From: UBA60 sp964587885
Lineage (GTDB): Archaea > Thermoplasmatota > Poseidoniia > Poseidoniales > Poseidoniaceae
DNA: 64,000 nt
Assembly (NCBI GenBank): GCA_964587885.1
Contig: CAZPME010000003.1
Location: 62,001 to 126,000 of the forward strand
Direction of reading: 5' to 3'
The notes under the pieces were generated by a model. It did no database searches, was not told the DNA's origin, and saw nothing but the letters and a program-made list of their open reading frames with translations. Position numbers and translations under genes: made by a program. Shown here piece by piece: positions 32,436-39,389 of the stretch; within the stretch, counting starts at the first letter, position 1, and every line of letters starts with the position of its first letter.

Positions 32436-33959
32436 TTAGCAACAATACCAGCCACTTACCCCGTTCTCGACTTTACCTGCGCGATGATGCGACAATAAAT
32501 GCGATAGAGTCTGTTGTTGCGCCAATATCGGGTTGGCTTCTGGCGAATCATCATAGGCGATTGTGGCGATTTCGTCAAGAGATGTAATTCCGGATTTTAC
32601 CGCCTCAAGCACCTTCTCATGGCGTAACATACGGTGAGATATGTAATGCTCAAGGGTCGTCTGTGGTAGCGGTAAAATGACACCATGGCTAGGAAACATT
32701 AGGTGAGGTTGCAAACTTTTTAGCCGCCCTAACTGCTCAAGATAATCTTCCATACTACCCTCTTGTGGCGGAATGAGAATAGTACCGATTCCAGCAACCA
32801 TATCTCCTGCAACTAATCCAGCCTTGCTGAGCAAACATATGTGCCCGTCACAATGACCAGGGGTAACTAATACTTGCCACTCTATATCTCCTTCAGGACT
32901 GGCCAAAGTAATCGTATCTCCATCGACCAATATCCTGTCAATTCTACCACTGATTGCTGCGGCGGTCTCACTACTCGCCATTATTGGAAATGGCCCCAAT
33001 TTCTGTAATTCACCTATATCGCCAACATGGTCAAGATGTCTATGAGTGAAAAGAAGACCGACAATCCTACCCCCCTGTAACTCTATTCGAGTGATTGCTC
33101 GAGAAATTTTCTCCAGCCCTATACGGGTTCGGGCCGCAGCATCGACAATAATGTGGTCTCCACCCGCACCGATAATGTAGGTATTAGTCGTTGAAGCTGG
33201 CGGCAAGGTATGGGTCGGCACTGGCACGCATTCAACTCCATGAGCAAATAGAATGCTACGCTCAGAGGTATTATTGGAAATATCCTCAATCGTCTTCGAC
33301 ATATCTCCAGAGTGAATTTCTAGTCCTTGCTGTAATTCCTGAAGAATTGTGATGATCGGCGGAGGGATTTTGATTGCGTGTTGGCGCCATTCGGCAAGAA
33401 AATTACTCGGCCTATCCCAGCGGTATGCATCAAATTCGGTCTGTCCTGATAGAATAGGCTCTGGAACATTTGCACCAGCATGAAAATGCATGAAGCGATT
33501 AGCAAAACGCATTGGAGAGAAATTAGGGGTCGTACGCATACAAATCGTATTAATCGCACTACTACAGGGTAAATTCCCGGCTGTATTTTCTTCGAACCAA
33601 CCTTCCTTGGCCTGTAAAACCCTATCACGTGAAGAGTCATTGGCCATCTCAAGTTTTCCCGAATTAATCACAAATCCTAATTCCTCACATAATTCACGTT
33701 GCATTCCAATGAGACTTGCAGCCAAGTCTCGGTCACTCATTTCAGGAAATATTTCATCAGCAGCTGCTCTATCGACTCGACTAATTCCTCCACCCGAAAA
33801 GGCCCAGTAGCCTGGAAAGGCAGGCAATTCCTCCACTCTATGGCAAAGCAATACCTCAAGGCCATTGGGTGAGTCACGAGTCAGCATCAATGAAGCCGAC
33901 GGACGGACTGGTCGAGAGTTAGTAGCCGCAACTTCCAGCCCCTCTGGTACTTCGCTCAT
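32436..33959 (-). CDS. Nudix hydrolase fused to metallo-beta-lactamase-fold hydrolase
   Basis: Two enzyme domains in 507 residues. Residues about 15-215 are a Nudix domain: AFPGYWAFSGGGISRVDRAA starts the Nudix box, but the REL-C-EELGF half comes only after an insertion of about 25 residues (DEIFPEMSDRDLAASLIGMQ), as in NUDT19-type proteins. Residues about 235-470 are a metallo-beta-lactamase fold of the LACTB2 type: VGLLFTHRHLDHVGDIGE (HxHxDH), VLVTPGHCDGHICLLSKAG, LVAGDMVAG and LMFPSHG provide the two-zinc ligands. The C-terminal helices resemble the LACTB2 wH-like end. Possible substrates are a CoA-type or nucleotide compound for the first domain and RNA or a thioester for the second; neither is shown. 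Confidence 0.88.
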   Translation of the reverse strand: MSEVPEGLEVAATNSRPVRPSASLMLTRDSPNGLEVLLCHRVEELPAFPGYWAFSGGGISRVDRAAADEIFPEMSDRDLAASLIGMQRELCEELGFVINSGKLEMANDSSRDRVLQAKEGWFEENTAGNLPCSSAINTICMRTTPNFSPMRFANRFMHFHAGANVPEPILSGQTEFDAYRWDRPSNFLAEWRQHAIKIPPPIITILQELQQGLEIHSGDMSKTIEDISNNTSERSILFAHGVECVPVPTHTLPPASTTNTYIIGAGGDHIIVDAAARTRIGLEKISRAITRIELQGGRIVGLLFTHRHLDHVGDIGELQKLGPFPIMASSETAAAISGRIDRILVDGDTITLASPEGDIEWQVLVTPGHCDGHICLLSKAGLVAGDMVAGIGTILIPPQEGSMEDYLEQLGRLKSLQPHLMFPSHGVILPLPQTTLEHYISHRMLRHEKVLEAVKSGITSLDEIATIAYDDSPEANPILAQQQTLSHLLSHHRAGKVENGVSGWYCC

Positions 33960-34011
33960 ATCGACTGCTCAGGGGCAAAGGGCTTCAAGGCTATGGAGAT
34001 GATGGCCTGCT

Positions 34012-34170
34012 ATGAGCCGAGATGACCCACTTGGTCCGTTGCAGGAACACATGGATGAAATCGCTCAACAACGAGCCTCAAGGCAAGCAAGAATGAGATT
34101 GACCTTAGGTTGGTTCATGACCTTATTGATGCTTGGTTGGGTATCGAAATATGCCTATGGCTTTGTCTAA
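34012..34170 (+). CDS. Small single-TM protein, 52 residues
   Basis: ATG 34012 to TAA gives MSRDDPLGPLQEHMDEIAQQ, then a basic stretch (RASRQARMR) and one hydrophobic helix, LTLGWFMTLLMLGWVSKYAY, ending GFV. The amphipathic N-terminus, positive residues just before the helix and good composition argue for a real gene. Topology by the positive-inside rule places the N-terminus in the cytoplasm. It begins 52 bp after the divergent start of the Nudix-MBL gene and precedes tRNA-Gln. No family is recognised. Confidence 0.6.
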   Translation: MSRDDPLGPLQEHMDEIAQQRASRQARMRLTLGWFMTLLMLGWVSKYAYGFV

Positions 34171-34216
34171 GCATCCACATTGTATTGAAATATGGTTAGT
34201 GGTTAGGACGGTCGAT

Positions 34217-34292
34217 AGTCCCTTAGTGTAGCGGTCCATCATGGGGGGTTCTGGTCCCCCCGACCACGGTTCGAATCCGTGAGGGACTACCA
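34217..34292 (+). tRNA. tRNA-Gln (CTG), with CCA encoded
   Basis: Acceptor AGTCCCT/AGGGACT with discriminator A and an encoded CCA (34290-34292). Short D-stem, anticodon stem GGGGG/CCCCC with loop TTCTGGT (anticodon CTG), four-base variable region, and T-stem CACGG/CCGTG with loop TTCGAAT. No intron. A TATA-like GAAATATG centred about 27 bp upstream is a plausible promoter element. The other two tRNAs in the window do not encode CCA. Confidence 0.95.
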
Positions 34293-34321
34293 CCGCATTG
34301 GGACTTTGACTGCAAATAAGT

Positions 34322-35200
34322 TCAATCTTCAGCCCAAGCATCTTTCTTTTGATCGGGATGACTTGAAATTGTGAATGTATTTATCGTCTTCATTGGATCA
34401 CCTTTGGAAATTTTTCCTTTGTATTGTTTCACCTTTTCACCAATCCGAACACGGACTTTGAACTTGGTCGGGTCTTTGGTTTTCCAACGCCGATGTTTTG
34501 CATAGTGGTGCACACAAATTCGATAATCGCCAACTGGTGGCATCACTTCCCAATACACATTTTCAATAGGTTTGCGAGAACCAGGCTTGATATTCATATC
34601 TATGTCGAGTTCGCCCCCACATTCTGAGTTTCTATTATTGAAATAAATACGCTCTCCCGATGGACAAAATAAGTGTAGGTCAAGGTCATTGTAATTATTC
34701 CAAAGAAGCGTGACTTGAACTTCTCCAGTCTTGGCACCTTCACGCTCAATTCGCTCAGCAAAATCACCTTCTTGGTCATCATTTTCGTCCACTATATCAA
34801 TGTCATCTGGGGTTTCATTATTGACATTGACCGAGTTTGCTGCTCGGTCCAATTCGGCTTCTTTATCCCTTATCCACTCGGAACGTAAATCTTCTAATTC
34901 ATTTCGACCTTCTTCAGCAACCACAGCATCCTCGCCTTCAGGAGGTTCTTGGGATGGGGGTTTGGTAAGTGGCCTGGTGGGGTCTGGTAAACTCAATGTT
35001 CGCCATTCAATTTCTGCGCGTGATTGGTTTGGGTCTTCTAACATCTCAACCTGTTCTGGGCGAAAGGTTTCTTGTTGCTGAGACCTCTCAAGTAGGATAT
35101 TACGCATTTTCCTTGAACGACGAAACAATAATACTCGAAAAAACCCAAGAGTAAAACCTCCGCCAAGGATTCCCAAATACACTAGAGATAGCGGGTCCAC
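34322..35200 (-). CDS. Membrane-anchored YfaP/DUF2135-like protein
   Basis: One N-terminal membrane segment (SLVYLGILGGGFTLGFFRVL) is followed by a basic stretch and about 110 residues of acidic, Pro-rich disordered linker. The C-terminal domain of about 120 residues has VQVTLLWNNYNDLDLHLFCP, IYFNNRNSECGGELDIDMNI and VGDYRICVHHYAKH. This is the pattern of the DUF2135/YfaP family (T-L-x-W, D-L-D-L-H, G-x-L-D-x-D, P-x-G-x-Y). Its role is unknown; a secreted or cytoplasmic-face sugar- or metal-binding beta-sandwich is a guess. GTG 35200 is preferred; the frame could begin at a TTG 17 codons earlier, overlapping korB's stop, but ATA-rich promoter-like sequence lies in between. It is convergent with tRNA-Gln. 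Confidence 0.72.
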   Translation of the reverse strand: MDPLSLVYLGILGGGFTLGFFRVLLFRRSRKMRNILLERSQQQETFRPEQVEMLEDPNQSRAEIEWRTLSLPDPTRPLTKPPSQEPPEGEDAVVAEEGRNELEDLRSEWIRDKEAELDRAANSVNVNNETPDDIDIVDENDDQEGDFAERIEREGAKTGEVQVTLLWNNYNDLDLHLFCPSGERIYFNNRNSECGGELDIDMNIKPGSRKPIENVYWEVMPPVGDYRICVHHYAKHRRWKTKDPTKFKVRVRIGEKVKQYKGKISKGDPMKTINTFTISSHPDQKKDAWAED

Positions 35201-35247
35201 ATTCCCGCGTATAAGAATTAACGTATAGCACCAACGGTGGAGAAATC

Positions 35248-36276
35248 TCAACCTATAAGGTTGGAAATCAAGTCATCATGTTTGGCCTTATTAGGCCGCA
35301 TCAATTCTGCTGGTAAACTGGCTAAAGGAATATCAACTAAACCTTGCACTTCATCAGCAGTAGGGATGCTTGGGTCATAATACAGAAGACCTGTAACATG
35401 CTTCTTGTCTTGCTCGGCATTATGGATTGCGGATTGAGCGGCGACTGCATCGGTTGGGTCAAATGATGCAGCAACGGTTTCTAAACGTAGAACGCTACCA
35501 TCGAACATTTCAATATCTTGAAATTCTCCTTCCGGAATATCTACTTCTTCAAGTGGAGAAAAATGCGGAATGTAATCCACTCCATGCAATGGTTCATCAT
35601 TTCCTTTTACGTAACCGTATGAGCGATATGAATCATCGTTGTTGGCGAAAGTGACGCAAGGACTAATCACATCGATAATTGCCATACCTTTGTGACTCAT
35701 TGCTGCCTTGATCAAGGCAGTCAGTTGCTTCTTTGCTCCACTAAATGAACGGGCGACGAAACTACATCCTAGATTGATGGCCATCTTGCACAGGTCGATT
35801 GGTGGTTGTTCATTTGCAGCACCTTTGCGCTTCTTAGATCCAAGTTCCATAGTGGCACTATACTGACCTTTCGTCAAGCCATATACTCCATTATTCTCAA
35901 TGATGTAAACCATATTCAAATTACGGCGGATGGCGTGAATAAATTGACCAATTCCAATACTAGCACTATCTCCGTCTCCTGATACTCCAATATACATGAG
36001 ATTCTTGTTTGCCATTGCGGCACCTGTCGTCACCGAAGGCATACGGCCATGCACTGTATTGAAACCATGTGACTGGCCAAGGAAATAAGCCGGAGTTTTG
36101 GATGAACATCCGATTCCACTCATCTTTGCAATTCCCTCAGGGGCAATACCATTTTCCCAGGCAGCTTGGATTATAACTTTGGAAATTTGGTCATGGCCAC
36201 ATCCTGGACAAAGCGAGGATTTACCCCCCGTGTAATCTGATTTCTCTCTGTTTATTACGTTCAATTTTATACTCAT
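35248..36276 (-). CDS. korB: 2-oxoacid:ferredoxin oxidoreductase beta subunit
   Basis: Thiamine-diphosphate subunit oxidising 2-oxoglutarate (or another 2-oxoacid) to the CoA ester with reduction of ferredoxin. CPGCGHDQISKVIIQAAWEN begins the domain; MSGIGCSSKTPAYF, HGRMPSVTTGAAMANKNLMY and the TPP motif VSGDGDSASIGIGQF...ENNGVYGLTKGQ are typical. At 342 residues it is the two-subunit (KorAB) type. Its start overlaps the korA stop by 4 bp, with GGAG before the ATG. This replaces an NAD-linked 2-oxoglutarate dehydrogenase in the citric-acid cycle and makes reduced ferredoxin. Specificity for 2-oxoglutarate over pyruvate is inferred from the two-subunit form. Confidence 0.9.
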   Translation of the reverse strand: MSIKLNVINREKSDYTGGKSSLCPGCGHDQISKVIIQAAWENGIAPEGIAKMSGIGCSSKTPAYFLGQSHGFNTVHGRMPSVTTGAAMANKNLMYIGVSGDGDSASIGIGQFIHAIRRNLNMVYIIENNGVYGLTKGQYSATMELGSKKRKGAANEQPPIDLCKMAINLGCSFVARSFSGAKKQLTALIKAAMSHKGMAIIDVISPCVTFANNDDSYRSYGYVKGNDEPLHGVDYIPHFSPLEEVDIPEGEFQDIEMFDGSVLRLETVAASFDPTDAVAAQSAIHNAEQDKKHVTGLLYYDPSIPTADEVQGLVDIPLASLPAELMRPNKAKHDDLISNLIG

Positions 36277-38060
36277 ATTACCAACTCCTTCAAAGTGCGT
36301 AAAATTCTATCGGCAAAGAAGCGCGCACGCGGTGGCATTCCATCGCTATATGCAACACTCAATACCTTAGGTACTAAATGAATCGGTAATTCCTTTCGTA
36401 AGACACCATACATTTGGCCATCACGATTAATCTCTAGAACGATGACCTTCTCATGACGTTCGACAAAGGCCTCAACTTCTGGGTGTAACGGTAATGCACG
36501 TACTCTGCATTGTGAAACTTTGACACCGGTATCCTCTATGATATCATCAATTTCTTGAATCGTTGTTTCCATTGAACCGAAATAGATAATCCCAATTTCC
36601 AATTCTTCTTCTTCGCGTAGGATTGGAGAGGGCAATTCCACTCGAGCATTGTTGATTTTGCGCTTTAGACGCTTCATAGTCTGCCGATATACTTGTGGGT
36701 CTTCCGAATAAACTCCATCTTCATCGTGACCTGTGCCACGGTAAAGTATCGGCGCCAAACCTGAACCGGGTAAAGTTCGGTAAGGTACGCCATCGCCATC
36801 AACATCACGGTAACGGCCGAAATTTTCAATCGCGTCAAATTCCTCCTGATTTCGAAGAACTTTTCCACGATCTATCGGCTCATCTGGGTATTCAAAACCA
36901 TTGCAAACCCAATTATTCATCCCTAAATCCAAGTCACTGAATCCAAATACCAGAGTTTGGTAGCGCTCTGCATATTCAAAGGCTCGCCAAGCAAATTCAA
37001 AACATTCTTCGACATTTCCGGGAATTAATACAATATGATCTGTGTCTCCATGGCTTGCTTCGCGCAATAGATTAAGATCGCCTTGCTGAGTTCGAGTTGG
37101 TAAACCAGTCGAAGGACCGACTCGGTTTACATCCCAAATTACACCAGGTATTTCAGCGAAATAGGCCAAACCAATGAACTCAGACATTAGAGAAATCCCT
37201 GGACCAGAAGTGCAGGTCATGGCTCTTGAGCCACCCCATCCTGCACCAACTACCATTCCGGCAGCAGCTAATTCATCTTCGGCTTGGATAACTGCACAAG
37301 TTGATTCTCCTGCATCAGTATCTCGTAAACTTGGTAACCACTTGATTATCCCTTCTGCCATCGAAGATGAAGGTGTGATTGGATACCAAGAAAGCATTGT
37401 TACTCCACCATAAATAGAGCCGAGAGCAGCGGCTTCATTACCATCGATGAGGAATTGACCCTCGATTTTTTCACGTTCTTCGATGCGATATGGTTGAGGA
37501 TTGGCAAAATTTTCCTCTGCATAAGCCCGACCTTCTTCGATTGCTTGCATATTCAATTCAATCGCACTTTGCTTACCCTTGAATTGTTTTTCTAGCAGTG
37601 CCTGAACTTTAGCAATATCAATTTGTAAGAAGTGAACCAAAGCACCTACATAATACATATTTGCAATCATGCGAGCTAATTTCGGGTTGATTTTTCTCGC
37701 CATTGAAGTCATCGGCAGTCCAAGAACAGTGCAGTCATCGCGCTCAACAGGCATTTTTACATCGGTATTGTAGATGATTACAGTACCTTCTTCACATTCA
37801 TCAATATCCTTCTGCCAAGTATCTGAATTCATTAGAATCTTAATGTGAGTTCGGTCACCTGGTGCCTGATATCCAGCATCTGAGACGCGAATAATATACC
37901 AAGTCGGTAATCCAGAAATATTGCTGGGGAAGAGATTCTTTCCACTTACAGGGACGCCCATGTCAAACATGGTCTTGAGTAGCACCAAGTTCGCCGACTG
38001 AGAACCTGTTCCGTTGGCTGTTGCGATATTTATTGTGAAGTCGTTAACGATGGTTTCCAT
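36273..38060 (-). CDS. korA: 2-oxoacid:ferredoxin oxidoreductase alpha subunit (gamma-alpha fusion)
   Basis: Partner of the beta subunit. Residues 1-190 are the gamma domain: NIATANGTGSQSANLVLLKT, then SGKNLFPSNISGLPTWYIIR. From about 208 the pyrimidine-binding alpha domain begins: DGNEAAALGSIYGGVTMLSW, YPITPSSSMAEGIIKWLPSL, QAEDELAAAGMVVGAGWGGS and AMTCTSGPGISLMSEFIGLA. The C-terminal part has RALPLHPEVEAFVERHEKVI. At 595 residues the fusion is standard for archaeal KorA. It is first in the korA-korB operon and divergent from the cyclophilin-fusion gene over 178 bp, where an imperfect promoter region and a 7-bp hairpin (38146-38167) are seen. Confidence 0.92.
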   Translation of the reverse strand: METIVNDFTINIATANGTGSQSANLVLLKTMFDMGVPVSGKNLFPSNISGLPTWYIIRVSDAGYQAPGDRTHIKILMNSDTWQKDIDECEEGTVIIYNTDVKMPVERDDCTVLGLPMTSMARKINPKLARMIANMYYVGALVHFLQIDIAKVQALLEKQFKGKQSAIELNMQAIEEGRAYAEENFANPQPYRIEEREKIEGQFLIDGNEAAALGSIYGGVTMLSWYPITPSSSMAEGIIKWLPSLRDTDAGESTCAVIQAEDELAAAGMVVGAGWGGSRAMTCTSGPGISLMSEFIGLAYFAEIPGVIWDVNRVGPSTGLPTRTQQGDLNLLREASHGDTDHIVLIPGNVEECFEFAWRAFEYAERYQTLVFGFSDLDLGMNNWVCNGFEYPDEPIDRGKVLRNQEEFDAIENFGRYRDVDGDGVPYRTLPGSGLAPILYRGTGHDEDGVYSEDPQVYRQTMKRLKRKINNARVELPSPILREEEELEIGIIYFGSMETTIQEIDDIIEDTGVKVSQCRVRALPLHPEVEAFVERHEKVIVLEINRDGQMYGVLRKELPIHLVPKVLSVAYSDGMPPRARFFADRILRTLKELVI

Positions 38061-38145
38061 CTATTCATTCCCCATATTCCGCTGTGGTTTCCGGCATGTT
38101 TGTTTCGCGGTATCAACCAGCCATACCTCTGCGGCATTTACTGCC

Positions 38146-38167
38146 CCTTGAATACGCTCTTTCAAGG
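38146..38167. promoter_or_regulatory. 7-bp hairpin in divergent intergenic region
   Basis: CCTTGAA and TTCAAGG form a perfect 7-bp inverted repeat around an 8-nt loop, between korA and the TPR-cyclophilin gene. It could be an operator or chance; nothing else supports it. Confidence 0.25.
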
Positions 38168-38238
38168 TATTGCCCTTGCATCCTGAATAGTGTCGTCCTT
38201 GCGTCGATTTCAAAACGGGTGCACTTGTGGGCGGGTCG

Positions 38239-39324
38239 ATGGCGAGCGAAGAACAGAAACAATCTTGGGAAAAGGCTGAGAAATTCATCGAGAAAGGGAA
38301 GCACGATGAAGCATTGCAGTTATTACGTGACGTTGATTCATCGGGTTCAAATGCAGAGACATGGAAATTGGCAGGTGATGCAAAACTTGGATTAGCGCGT
38401 AATTCAGAGGCATCTAAGCCTAAAGCGCTGTATCGTCAATCCCGTGCTCACTATTATCAATCGTTGAAAATTAACCCGGGCAATAAGAAAACCCGATCAT
38501 CGCTCGACACCCTACTAAATGAAATGCAAAATCGAGGTATTAGTGAGACCTCTTTACCGCAATTATTCAAAGATGGTACTCCAACCCTTTACGGCATAGT
38601 AGCCATCCCAGTTGCATTCCTAATCGTTTTGGCTGGAATCAAATATGTAGTTGCTGAAGAAAGCACCGAATTAGCCGGTGATGTTGAATTGACGATTACA
38701 TGGACTGACAAAAGCGGTAATGCTCATATCGGTACGATTACTATTGAATTGGACGATGCCAACACTCCAATTCACGCCAAGAATTTCCGTCTTCACGCCA
38801 GCCAAGGAAATTATGATACTACGGTATTTCATCGGATTGTAGATAATTTCATGGTTCAAGGAGGCGATGTTGAACATAAATCTGGAAGCGGGGGGTACGC
38901 TGCAGAATACTTTGGCTACTGTATGGACGGAAGTACCATCGCCGCCGCCGAAAATTGCCCAGAACAAGTCAATTGGAAAGTACCTGCCGAATTTGGCGAG
39001 CCACATATTGCCGGCGCTATTGCCGCGGCTCGAAGTCAAGATGACAATTCAGCTGGTAGCCAATTCTACATGGTTGATACTAACGGAGCTGCCTCTCTAG
39101 ATGGCAAGTACACCGCCTTCGGGTTTGCTCATTCAGGAACTATTGACGGGATTGCTGTTGATGGTATTGATGTGATAGATGCAATTTCTGAGGTGGAGTG
39201 CCAAACTGCAGATGGTATTTGTGTTGATGGAGCGGGTAGTAAATCAGTCCATCCAGTAACCCTGACTCAAGCCAAATTGGTCGATGAACAAAGTGGCGGC
39301 ATTCTAAGTTGGCTGGGATTGTAA
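38239..39324 (+). CDS. TPR-TM-cyclophilin fusion (peptidyl-prolyl isomerase)
   Basis: A three-part protein of 361 residues. Residues about 1-95 are helical and TPR-like (EKAEKFIEKGKHDEALQLLR; ALYRQSRAHYYQSLKINPGN). A single membrane helix follows (LYGIVAIPVAFLIVLAGIKY). The last about 220 residues are a cyclophilin domain: ITIELDDANTPIHAKNFRLH, DTTVFHRIVDNFMVQGGDV with the catalytic Arg in FHR, IAAARSQDDNSAGSQFYMV, and LDGKYTAFGFAHSG. An insertion with two Cys (FGYCMDGSTIAAAENCPEQ) sits in the middle. N-in topology would put the TPR in the cytoplasm and the isomerase outside, so folding of exported proteins is likely. ATG 38239 is preferred over GTG 38227. Domain calls are secure for cyclophilin, moderate for TPR. 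Confidence 0.88.
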   Translation: MASEEQKQSWEKAEKFIEKGKHDEALQLLRDVDSSGSNAETWKLAGDAKLGLARNSEASKPKALYRQSRAHYYQSLKINPGNKKTRSSLDTLLNEMQNRGISETSLPQLFKDGTPTLYGIVAIPVAFLIVLAGIKYVVAEESTELAGDVELTITWTDKSGNAHIGTITIELDDANTPIHAKNFRLHASQGNYDTTVFHRIVDNFMVQGGDVEHKSGSGGYAAEYFGYCMDGSTIAAAENCPEQVNWKVPAEFGEPHIAGAIAAARSQDDNSAGSQFYMVDTNGAASLDGKYTAFGFAHSGTIDGIAVDGIDVIDAISEVECQTADGICVDGAGSKSVHPVTLTQAKLVDEQSGGILSWLGL

Positions 39325-39389
39325 CCCAACCTCTTTGAGCGCATGCTTCATGGTGGGGTTGTGCTTGGGTAGTAATGGAGAGGTTATTC

